From: Candidatus Peregrinibacteria bacterium RIFCSPLOWO2_01_FULL_39_12
GTDB taxonomy: Bacteria; Patescibacteriota; Gracilibacteria; UBA1369; LOWO2-01-FULL-3
Assembly (NCBI GenBank): GCA_001787455.1
Contig: MFXA01000046.1
Span: 1-12,973, forward strand
Length of the DNA: 12,973 nucleotides
Reading direction: 5' to 3'
Below are positions 7,010 through 12,973 of this stretch, one piece after another (positions within the stretch are counted from its first letter, which is position 1; each line of letters opens with the position of its first letter). Under the pieces are notes generated by a model. That model had not been told where the DNA came from and did not search any database. It was given only the letters and a program-made list of their open reading frames with translations. A program made the translations under genes and the position numbers.

Positions 7010-8128
7010 ATGGAATTAATGTTAATTTTAATCGGTTTAATAATTTTCTCGGCTCTTGTTTTTTTGATATACACGCTTAAATCGCAGAAACTCCCTGAAC
7101 AAGACATCGGGAAAATGATGTTTGAATACATCGAAGCGCTGCGCAAGGAAGTACGAGAAACCTCAAATGAAAGTCGAAAAGAAACTTATGGAAAATTGGA
7201 TAGAATCCATGAAGGCTTAACAAAAGGACTTGAATATTCTTCCAGTACTCTTCAAAAACAATTTGCTCAAAGCGCAAAATTAATCAGCAGTGTAACGGAA
7301 AAACTTACGAAATTGGACGAAACAAATAAACAAGTTTTGGGTTTTTCCGAGAAAATGCAGAGCTTGGAAGACATCTTGAAAAATCCTAAACAGCGCGGCA
7401 TTTTGGGCGAATATTTTCTCGAGGCATTGCTTAGTAATGTGCTTCAGCCCAATCAATACAAAATCCAATATGAATTTAAAAATGGAGAGATAGTGGATGC
7501 GGCAATTTTTATTAGAGATAAAATTATACCTGTCGATGCCAAGTTTTCTCTCGAAAAATATAATAAAATAATGGAGGAAAAGAACGAAAAAAGAAGAAAT
7601 GAACTGGAAAAAGAGTTTAAGGCGGATATTAAAAACCGTATTGATGAGACCGCAAAATATATCCGTTCGGAAGAAAACACCACTGATTTTGCCTTCATGT
7701 TTATTCCGGCGGAAGGCATCTATTATAATCTTATGATTTATAAAATCGGAACAGTGGATATAAATGCCAATGATTTGATGGAATACGCTTTTAGGAAGCA
7801 CGTAATAATCGTTTCCCCGACATCGTTTTTTGCTTATCTGCAAACCGTTCTGCAGGGACTGAAAGCGCTGAAAATGGAAGAATCAATAAAAGAAATCCAG
7901 CAAAATATCGAAAACTTGGGTCGCCATATAGGCAGTTACGAAACATATCTTCAAAAAATGGGAAACAGTTTATCAACAACAGTAAATATGTATAACGGCG
8001 CTTATAAAGAATTTAAAAAAATAGATAAAGACGTATATAAAATTACGGAAGGGAAGGAAGGAGGAAAATCTATTCCGGTTCTTGTAGACAAACCAACTGA
8101 AGAAATTTTGCGAAGCAAAATTTCCTAA
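7010..8128 (+). CDS. rmuC: RmuC family DNA recombination protein
   Basis: Member of the RmuC family, membrane-anchored proteins with a predicted PD-(D/E)XK-like nuclease core that limit inversions and recombination at repeats in E. coli; the biochemical activity is not firmly established. The layout is typical: an N-terminal membrane segment (about 4-22), a coiled-coil stretch rich in Lys, Glu and Gln (about 35-125), then the RmuC core with RGILGEYFLEALL (129-141), EIVDAAIF (160-167), IPVDAKFSLEKY (173-184) and FMFIPAEGIYYNL (229-241). Asp163 and the Asp176-Ala-Lys178 trio are the expected catalytic-type residues. At 372 aa it is somewhat shorter than the E. coli protein. AAAGGA (6992-6997) lies 12 bases before the ATG. 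The last nine codons and the TAA are part of a palindromic repeat found again at 8687-8713. It is divergent from infB. Confidence 0.92.
   Translation: MELMLILIGLIIFSALVFLIYTLKSQKLPEQDIGKMMFEYIEALRKEVRETSNESRKETYGKLDRIHEGLTKGLEYSSSTLQKQFAQSAKLISSVTEKLTKLDETNKQVLGFSEKMQSLEDILKNPKQRGILGEYFLEALLSNVLQPNQYKIQYEFKNGEIVDAAIFIRDKIIPVDAKFSLEKYNKIMEEKNEKRRNELEKEFKADIKNRIDETAKYIRSEENTTDFAFMFIPAEGIYYNLMIYKIGTVDINANDLMEYAFRKHVIIVSPTSFFAYLQTVLQGLKALKMEESIKEIQQNIENLGRHIGSYETYLQKMGNSLSTTVNMYNGAYKEFKKIDKDVYKITEGKEGGKSIPVLVDKPTEEILRSKIS
8101..8127. repeat. 27-bp palindromic repeat, copy 1 (over the rmuC stop)
   Basis: The stem gaaattttgc (8102-8111) and gcaaaatttc (8115-8124) is a perfect 10-bp inverted repeat with loop GAA, flanked by a on the left and cta on the right. 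The same unit with loop TTT occurs at 8687-8713, identical at 24 of 27 bases with all three differences in the loop. This copy encodes the last residues of RmuC (EILRSKIS) and two bases of its stop codon, suggesting that it was inserted into, or recruited as, the gene end. Confidence 0.85.
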
Positions 8129-8137
8129 TTAACAAAC

Positions 8138-8156
8138 TGTCCCGCTAAGCGGGACA
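8138..8156 (+). terminator. G/C-rich hairpin after rmuC, possible terminator
   Basis: tgtcccgct (8138-8146) and agcgggaca (8148-8156) are perfect reverse complements around one base, in practice a stem of 7-8 bp with a 3-5 nt loop. It starts 9 bases after the rmuC stop. The sequence that follows (ccttataatttaaac) lacks a T-run, so intrinsic termination would be weak. It could also be a second small palindromic repeat next to copy 1 of the 27-bp unit. Confidence 0.5.
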
Positions 8157-8159
8157 CCT

Positions 8160-8165
8160 TATAAT
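8160..8165 (+). promoter_or_regulatory. Consensus -10 box upstream of the CARDB gene
   Basis: TATAAT matches the consensus exactly and lies 16 bases before the ATG at 8182, predicting a start near 8172 and a leader of about 10 nt with no Shine-Dalgarno sequence. The -35 position at a 17-base spacing (CTGTCC) is poor and falls inside the preceding hairpin. Confidence 0.35.
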
Positions 8166-8181
8166 TTAAACAAAATTCCAT

Positions 8182-8685
8182 ATGGAGGTACGTACAAAAG
8201 CATTGGTAACCATCGTTTTACTTATTGCGGTCGGAGGGGTCGCCTCGTGGCAGATCAGCAATAAAGGCTTATTTAAAGGGCAGATAAAATTAAATCCGGA
8301 TGAACAAGCAACAGAAGAGGCAGGTGCAAAAATTCCTAGAAACGCAAAACCCGACTTGACCGCCAAAATGCAGGTTTTGCCTCCGGAAGCGGTGGGAAAC
8401 GATATAAACATAGATGTTACGATTGAAAATCTCGGCCCCGGCTCTCTTACCGGAGAAACTCCTTTTAAATACGCGGTTTATTTAAACGACAAAGAAGTCT
8501 TTTCAAACACAGATTCTTATACGGTTATGGAAGCAGGGGATTCATTTAACTTTGTTTACCCTATTTCGCGAGCTGTTTATAATTATGAAGATTCCGGAAC
8601 GGCAAAAGTTGTGGTTGATTTGGATGATGATATAGATGAAGCGGACGAAAGTAACAACGAAAAAGAAGAAAATTATTCGTTCTAA
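8182..8685 (+). CDS. Membrane-anchored CARDB domain protein
   Basis: Likely an exported, surface-exposed protein anchored by its N-terminus. Residues 7-23 form one hydrophobic segment after a short positive start (MEVRTKA), with no lipobox Cys, so it is a signal anchor or uncleaved signal peptide. A polar linker (about 30-55) leads to an Ig-like CARDB domain (about 56-167): PDLTAKMQVLPPEAVGNDI, DVTIENLGPG, FKYAVYLNDKEVF and the family's closing pattern DDIDEADESNNEKEENY, where Asp/Glu before SNN is typical. CARDB modules resemble eukaryotic and archaeal adhesion domains and occur in surface proteins; no enzymatic role is expected. At 167 aa it carries a single module. The start has no Shine-Dalgarno sequence. 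The gene lies between the two copies of the 27-bp palindromic repeat and converges on the helicase gene. Confidence 0.8.
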   Translation: MEVRTKALVTIVLLIAVGGVASWQISNKGLFKGQIKLNPDEQATEEAGAKIPRNAKPDLTAKMQVLPPEAVGNDINIDVTIENLGPGSLTGETPFKYAVYLNDKEVFSNTDSYTVMEAGDSFNFVYPISRAVYNYEDSGTAKVVVDLDDDIDEADESNNEKEENYSF

Positions 8686-8686
8686 C

Positions 8687-8713
8687 AGAAATTTTGCTTT
8701 GCAAAATTTCCTA
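8687..8713. repeat. 27-bp palindromic repeat, copy 2 (between convergent stops)
   Basis: gaaattttgc (8688-8697), loop TTT, gcaaaatttc (8701-8710), then cta. It begins 2 bases after the CARDB stop and ends 1 base before the helicase stop codon (8715-8717), so it fills the convergent gap. It could act as a bidirectional transcription barrier, but no T-run follows on either strand and the stem is mostly A-T. Confidence 0.85.
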
Positions 8714-8714
8714 T

Positions 8715-11525
8715 TTAAAAGTAGCTGGCGGGGCAAATCAGCCTAAAGTCGCAAAACTTACAGTGTATCCCAGGAGTCGGAGTAAAATCAGACGAAGAGA
8801 TATTTTGGATTTTTTCCGATATTTTTTGCGGCAAAGCGTTCAGGTCGGAATCTTTTCTTGAAGTGGAAATCTTTTGACCATCTTCCAAATAATACAAAGA
8901 AAGTTTCGAAACTTTAATTTCCAAAATATCTCTGCATGCCAAGGCGTAAAGCGATAACTGAAAATCTTTTGTAATATCGGTCGAATCCTTTAAACGCCCG
9001 GTTTTATAGTCAATTACCTCAAAAGTGCCATCACTAAGCTTGTCGATTCTGTCTATTCTCCCAATTATAAAAAATTCGCCGACTTTTAAATTAAAAGGTT
9101 GTTCAAGGGCATCCGGAATAACAAACATCGGTTTGCTGTTTGCTTCATAGAAATTTTTTAACATTTGGAGCCCTTGTTCTTTTCTGGTTTCTTCATGTTC
9201 TTTGCTGTCATATCCGTAGGATATCCAATTTTTCTCATAAAGCCTCACCATTGTATCCAAATTAACCTGTCCGCCACCTTTAAGAATTTTATAAAATTCA
9301 TTTAATGTCGAGTGTACGCTTGTACCGAAATTCGCCGCATGGAAAGGAGCTACGGGAATATTCATCAAATGTCTGTAGTTATATTTCAGAGGGCATGTCT
9401 TGAAAGTATCAAATTGCGAATAACTTAATCTGCGGTCATTGAATTTCGGCAGATCAAACAAAGGTTTCACAGGTTCCTTAAATTCTTTTAAGCGTTTTAA
9501 TGCGTTATCCGAAGATTTGTGTTCGACAATTTTTACTTTTCCACTTTCCAAAACTTCCTTAACGAAAGGAGAAATTCGCCATTTTTTATTTCCTTCATAT
9601 TGGTCGCTATAAGTGATGAATAAATATTTTTTTGCCCGTGTCATCGCTACGTAAAAAAGACGCCTTTCTTCCTGAATTCTAAAATCCCCTTCAGGATAGA
9701 TTTCTTTGGTTAAATTTTCAGGTATTTCAAAAGCTCCGCCATGCTTTCTTGCAGGGAAACGCTCATTCACCGCATTTACGACAAACACACACTCAAATTC
9801 AAGCCCTTTGGCTCCGTGTGCGGTTAAAATTTGCACACTGTCTAAATCGGCGGCGGAAGTTTCTCCAAGAGGCATTTCGGCTTCTTCAAGCAAATTTAAA
9901 TAATTTATGAAATCGCCCGCGGATTTTTCTTTATTTTCTTTTTCAAATTTTGCCACTTGTTTCGCAAACTCGTTTATATTATCCAGCTCCTCATATTTTC
10001 CTTTTTCAATCAGATAATTTAATAATTTGGATTTTTGAAGAAATTCATTTATAGAAGCGCCAGCCGATCGGTTCTTTGAAAATTCAATCAAATCTTTTAG
10101 CAAAACATAAACTTTAGAATCATCGTTTAACAGGCTAAAAACAGAATCGTTTTTAGCTTTATTCAGAAGATTAAGAATTTCAAGATTTTTCACATCGAAA
10201 ATTTCCAGTCTTAAAATCCTTAAAATGGCAACATTGTCATACGGATTGGAAATAAATTTTAAAACAGCGATCAAATCCTTAATTTCTTCCAGTGCAAAAA
10301 GCCCTTTCGGATTTTTTACCTGATAGGGGATTTGAAGGAACTTAAGATCTTCGATGAAAGGGTAGGCAAGCCGGTTTGACCTTACAAGAATCGCAATATC
10401 TTTAAAATTTATACCGTTTTTTTCATGAAGCTCTTTAATTTTTTCCGCCACAAAACTGCTTTCCTGCAGAAAGTCGGGAAAATGGTTCAGTTCTACAGGC
10501 AAATTTCCATCCTTTGCTCCCGTAAGTTTCTTATTTATATTAGCCTTAACTTCAAGCCTGTCGGGATTATTATTTTGAATTAAACTGTATGAGGCATCCA
10601 AAATATTTTGCGTACTTCTGAAATTCTTTGTCAAAATCACTTTTTTGGCATCCGGAAAAAAATCTTCAAATTGAAGGATGTTGCTTAAACTGGCTCCGCG
10701 CCACTTATAAATATTCTGATCGTCATCGCCCACAACACAAATATTTTTATGCTTTCCCGCCAATTTAAGGATTAACTGGAATTGGGCGTAATTTGTATCC
10801 TGAAATTCATCTATTAAAATATATTTAAATAAGTTCTGATATTTTGTTAAAACAGATTTTCGCTTATCGAACAGCTCGTTCGCATAAAAATTTAAATCCC
10901 CAAAATCAAGCATGCCGTTTGCCATTAAAGTTTCCTGATATTTTTTATAAGCCTTAGCTATCTCTAAGGTTTTTTCAGCATCTTCAAGCTCTCCTTCGTA
11001 CTCCTCCTCGCGTTTTATACATGATTCCACAATATTTTTTGCATAAGCCAAATAATCATCAGGCTTGATAAGCTCATCTTTCAATCTGCTGAAATATGTT
11101 AAAAGTTTATCCAAAAAACTTGTCGGATTTCCGAGCGGTCTATAATAATCGAGCTCAAAATCAAACAAATGTTTTTTGAATAACACAAATTGCCCGAATT
11201 TATCTGAAATTTTATATTGCGGATCAATGCCTATTTCAAGCCCGGATTCTCTTAATATTTGCTCCGAGAAAGAGTGAAATGTTTTTATGCAAAGCTCGTA
11301 GTATCCCGTTTCCATTCCAGAATCAACTCTTCCGAGCATTTCATTCGCAGCCTTATCGGTAAAAGTTAAAGCCAAAATTTCTTGGGGTTTAGCCTTGCCC
11401 GACTTTATTAAACGCAAAATCCGTGAAGTGATAACCTTTGTTTTTCCGGTTCCTGCACCGGCAATAATCAAAAGTGGACCATCTTCATGATTAACAGCTT
11501 TTGTTTGCTCTGAATTCAAGTCCAT
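8715..11525 (-). CDS. UvrD/PcrA-type SF1 helicase fused to a RecB/Cas4-like Fe-S nuclease
   Basis: Predicted 3'-5' DNA helicase with a C-terminal nuclease, resembling a single-chain AddAB/AdnAB-type end-processing enzyme. Helicase motifs: Q-motif LNSEQTKAV (3-11), Walker A GAGTGKT (23-29), motif Ia TFTDKAANEM, DEFQD (239-243), GDDDQNIYKWRGA (266-278), LTKNFRST (298-305), TAHGAKGLEF (568-577) and VAMTRAKK (626-633). The nuclease part (about 700-936) has LSYSQFDTFKTCPLKY with Cys711, His738 (FGTSVHST), Asp825 (GRIDRID), Asp839-Tyr-Lys841 (VIDYKTGR), Gln856 and the closing Cys cluster 922/925/931 (CKFCDFRLIC). The four Cys match the iron-sulphur staple of AddB and Cas4, and all PD-(D/E)XK residues are intact, so both activities look functional. 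At 936 aa it is longer than UvrD (about 720) by the nuclease. The ATG is 5 bases after the rpsA stop, suggesting cotranscription. No Chi-recognition partner is visible. Confidence 0.93.
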   Translation of the reverse strand: MDLNSEQTKAVNHEDGPLLIIAGAGTGKTKVITSRILRLIKSGKAKPQEILALTFTDKAANEMLGRVDSGMETGYYELCIKTFHSFSEQILRESGLEIGIDPQYKISDKFGQFVLFKKHLFDFELDYYRPLGNPTSFLDKLLTYFSRLKDELIKPDDYLAYAKNIVESCIKREEEYEGELEDAEKTLEIAKAYKKYQETLMANGMLDFGDLNFYANELFDKRKSVLTKYQNLFKYILIDEFQDTNYAQFQLILKLAGKHKNICVVGDDDQNIYKWRGASLSNILQFEDFFPDAKKVILTKNFRSTQNILDASYSLIQNNNPDRLEVKANINKKLTGAKDGNLPVELNHFPDFLQESSFVAEKIKELHEKNGINFKDIAILVRSNRLAYPFIEDLKFLQIPYQVKNPKGLFALEEIKDLIAVLKFISNPYDNVAILRILRLEIFDVKNLEILNLLNKAKNDSVFSLLNDDSKVYVLLKDLIEFSKNRSAGASINEFLQKSKLLNYLIEKGKYEELDNINEFAKQVAKFEKENKEKSAGDFINYLNLLEEAEMPLGETSAADLDSVQILTAHGAKGLEFECVFVVNAVNERFPARKHGGAFEIPENLTKEIYPEGDFRIQEERRLFYVAMTRAKKYLFITYSDQYEGNKKWRISPFVKEVLESGKVKIVEHKSSDNALKRLKEFKEPVKPLFDLPKFNDRRLSYSQFDTFKTCPLKYNYRHLMNIPVAPFHAANFGTSVHSTLNEFYKILKGGGQVNLDTMVRLYEKNWISYGYDSKEHEETRKEQGLQMLKNFYEANSKPMFVIPDALEQPFNLKVGEFFIIGRIDRIDKLSDGTFEVIDYKTGRLKDSTDITKDFQLSLYALACRDILEIKVSKLSLYYLEDGQKISTSRKDSDLNALPQKISEKIQNISSSDFTPTPGIHCKFCDFRLICPASYF

Positions 11526-11530
11526 AGAGC

Positions 11531-12760
11531 CTACTCTTTAACGGTTTTCTTCGGTTTCTTTACGGTTTTTTTTACTTTCTCTTCGGACTCATCTTTTTCT
11601 TCTGTATTTTTTTCGGTATTTTCTTCAGCTTTTTCCTCAACCTTCTTTTCTTTAGATTTTTTAGCCGGCTTTTCTTCCAAAGATTTAATTGATAATCCTA
11701 CTCTATGCTCATCAGGATCAATTGCAATAATTTTTGCTGTGATTTTATCGCCGACTTTTAATTTTTCGCCTGGATCAGCAACGTTTTGATCGGAAATTTC
11801 ACTTACATGAATTAAACCGTTTATGGAATCCTCAAGCTGAACAAAAGCGCCAAAAGGTGTGATTCTGTTAATAACGCCTGAAATCACAGTCCCAACTTGG
11901 TATTTTTTCGCAGCTTCAATCCAAGGATCCTGCACCAATCGCTTCATGGAAAGACTGATTTTGTCTTTTTCTTTGCCGATAACTAAAACTTCAACTTCAT
12001 TGCCAAGCTTTCCATATTCATTTGGATCTTTAACATGCCCCCATGCAATTTCGGAAATATGGACAAGTCCCTCAAGCCCCTCAAATGTGACAAATATACC
12101 GAAATTAACGATTCCGCTGATCTTGCCTTTAATTTTTTGACCAACTTCCAGCTTCTCGAGAGATTTTTGTCTGGCTTCTTCCTCGGCTGCTCTTTCGGAA
12201 AGAATAAGTTTTCCACCTTCTTTATCGAGATTGATAATTTTAACTAAAAGAGGCACTCCGACCAATTTTTGAAGCCTTGTAAGAATTTGGCTGCTGTCTG
12301 CGCCGTTCACACGAGGATAGTGCAAAGGAGCAAGTTGTGATACCGGAATAAAGCCTTTAATTCCATCCATATTAAGAAGTAACCCGCCTTTATTCGCTTC
12401 AGTTGGCATAACGGTAATGGATTCATCCTGTTCATGCGCACAGACAAATTTATCCCATGTCCTTTGTTGGCTGGCTTTTCTTAAAGAGAGAACGACCAAA
12501 CCTTCTTCATTTTCTTCTTCCAATATATAAGCGGAAATTTTATCGCCTTCTTTTACTGTTTTTAAAGTTTTTGAACTGTCGCACGCTTCTTGTCCCGAAA
12601 TAATGCCTGTTGCAACACCATCAAGATCAACTAATATTTTATTTTTCCACACTGCAATTACAGTGCCTTCAATTAACGCTCCGGGAGCAGGCAACTTAAT
12701 ATCCGGAGAATCTTGTAGCAATGCATCCATAACAGCACTTGCTGTTTTAACTTTAGCCAT
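11531..12760 (-). CDS. rpsA: Ribosomal protein S1 (four S1 domains, charged tail)
   Basis: RNA-binding protein expected to help the 30S subunit capture and unfold mRNA. It has four OB-fold S1 domains at about 26-94, 110-190, 206-273 and 289-360. Domains 3 and 4 are the most typical (VNFGIFVTFEGLEGLVHISE and ITPFGAFVQLEDSINGLIHV), while domains 1 and 2 are more diverged, as in genuine S1. The last 45 residues are almost only Lys and Glu. At 409 aa it is shorter than the six-domain E. coli S1 and near the four-domain forms of Firmicutes-like bacteria. An S1-domain RNA-binding protein that is not the ribosomal one remains possible. The ATG at 12760 is preceded by CAAGG with four bases between. 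A strong promoter and a foldable leader lie upstream, and the helicase gene follows after 5 bases. Confidence 0.9.
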   Translation of the reverse strand: MAKVKTASAVMDALLQDSPDIKLPAPGALIEGTVIAVWKNKILVDLDGVATGIISGQEACDSSKTLKTVKEGDKISAYILEEENEEGLVVLSLRKASQQRTWDKFVCAHEQDESITVMPTEANKGGLLLNMDGIKGFIPVSQLAPLHYPRVNGADSSQILTRLQKLVGVPLLVKIINLDKEGGKLILSERAAEEEARQKSLEKLEVGQKIKGKISGIVNFGIFVTFEGLEGLVHISEIAWGHVKDPNEYGKLGNEVEVLVIGKEKDKISLSMKRLVQDPWIEAAKKYQVGTVISGVINRITPFGAFVQLEDSINGLIHVSEISDQNVADPGEKLKVGDKITAKIIAIDPDEHRVGLSIKSLEEKPAKKSKEKKVEEKAEENTEKNTEEKDESEEKVKKTVKKPKKTVKE

Positions 12761-12848
12761 AAAACCTTGCTTAGCAGGATGTTTTAAATATAGTAGCTTT
12801 TTGCATTAAGGCTATCCTGCCAATAAAACTACCACTACTGCAAAAAGC
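12761..12848 (-). promoter_or_regulatory. Structured leader of rpsA with interleaved complementary segments
   Basis: In mRNA order: segment A gctttttgca (12848-12839), segment B gcaggat (12820-12814), A' tgcaaaaagc (12805-12796) and B' atcctgc (12780-12774). A pairs with A' (10 bp) and B with B' (7 bp). Because they alternate as A-B-A'-B', they form either a pseudoknot or two competing folds. B' ends 5 bases before the AAGG ribosome binding site (12768-12765), so pairing there could affect initiation. The predicted transcription start coincides with the first base of A. S1 is known to repress its own mRNA in E. coli, so a similar feedback site is plausible. No known riboswitch class is recognised. 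Confidence 0.5.
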
Positions 12849-12854
12849 ATGGGG

Positions 12855-12883
12855 ATTATAGATACAGCCCAACACGAAGTCAA
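12855..12883 (-). promoter_or_regulatory. Strong sigma70-type promoter for rpsA and the helicase gene
   Basis: Minus strand: -35 TTGACT (12878-12883, 5 of 6), exactly 17 bases, then -10 TATAAT (12855-12860, 6 of 6). This is the best promoter in the window, and the predicted start is near 12848. It lies wholly in the gap after the upstream gene's stop (12908-12910), so rpsA need not depend on read-through. Confidence 0.75.
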
Positions 12884-12907
12884 GCGATGTTTACCCATCA
12901 GCGGAAT

Positions 12908-12973
12908 TTAAACCTTCGCCTTAACCAAATCCAACGCCTTCCCTTTTTTCACTATACTTACAGTGTCGCCATT
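12908..12973 (-). CDS. C-terminal end of an unidentified gene (5' part beyond window)
   Basis: An open minus-strand frame enters at the right edge and ends with TAA at 12908-12910. Its 21 codons read NGDTVSIVKKGKALDLVKAK plus a final Val. The GDTVxI pattern followed by a short basic tail resembles the end of some NAD kinases, but 21 residues are too few to assign a family and other beta-rich proteins end similarly. The coding sense is supported only by the open frame and the protein-like composition. The gene is co-directional with rpsA and separated from it by 147 bases holding the rpsA promoter and leader. Confidence 0.55.
   Translation of the reverse strand, partial: NGDTVSIVKKGKALDLVKAKV

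Noticed and set aside
7280..7843. Minus-strand open frame of 187 codons
   Set aside because: It is antisense to the conserved RmuC core; its Phe/Ile/Cys-rich sequence mirrors Lys/Glu/Asn codons of rmuC.
12761..12907. tRNA or known small RNA gene in the rpsA upstream gap
   Set aside because: There is no cloverleaf, T-loop (GTTCRANNC) or CCA end; the visible structure fits an mRNA leader better.

Overview
This is a low-G+C bacterial chromosome segment carrying mostly housekeeping genes: prolyl-tRNA synthetase, translation initiation factor IF-2, ribosomal protein S1, RmuC and a UvrD-type helicase-nuclease. Every long reading frame is intact under the standard bacterial code. UGA is used as a stop at fdtA, which argues against the UGA-Gly codes of Gracilibacteria/SR1. 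Compact gene packing, a four-domain S1 with a charged tail, a single-chain helicase-nuclease, a CARDB surface protein and several starts with no or very short leaders are compatible with a Patescibacteria/CPR-type genome. That placement is an inference, not something the sequence proves.

Left block (1-3336): proS runs leftwards off the window edge and is probably transcribed from a promoter that places its mRNA start almost on the ATG. Divergent from it are two plus-strand genes that look accessory: a 285-aa protein of unknown family (TTG start) and a 275-aa KilA-N DNA-binding protein. The KilA-N gene contains a perfect 32-bp palindrome in its coding sequence.

Middle block (3345-8128): a leftward infB-fdtA-rmlB cluster is tightly packed (5-bp gap, then a 4-bp ATGA overlap). 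It combines a translation factor with two steps of dTDP-deoxysugar synthesis: RmlB makes dTDP-4-keto-6-deoxyglucose, and the FdtA/QdtA-like cupin would isomerise it to the 3-keto sugar. The second His of the FdtA RGxHAHK motif is Val here. Divergent from infB is rmuC.

Right block (8101-12973): a small membrane-anchored CARDB protein gene is bracketed by two copies of a 27-bp palindromic repeat. It converges on a leftward rpsA-helicase pair with a 5-bp gap. The pair is driven by the best promoter in the window (TTGACT-17-TATAAT), followed by an approximately 88-nt leader with two interleaved complementary segments (pseudoknot or switch topology) just ahead of the rpsA ribosome binding site. 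The last 66 bases hold the C-terminal 21 codons of another leftward gene. RmuC and the helicase-nuclease form a DNA-repair theme around the CARDB gene. I see no tRNA, rRNA, CRISPR array or insertion sequence.
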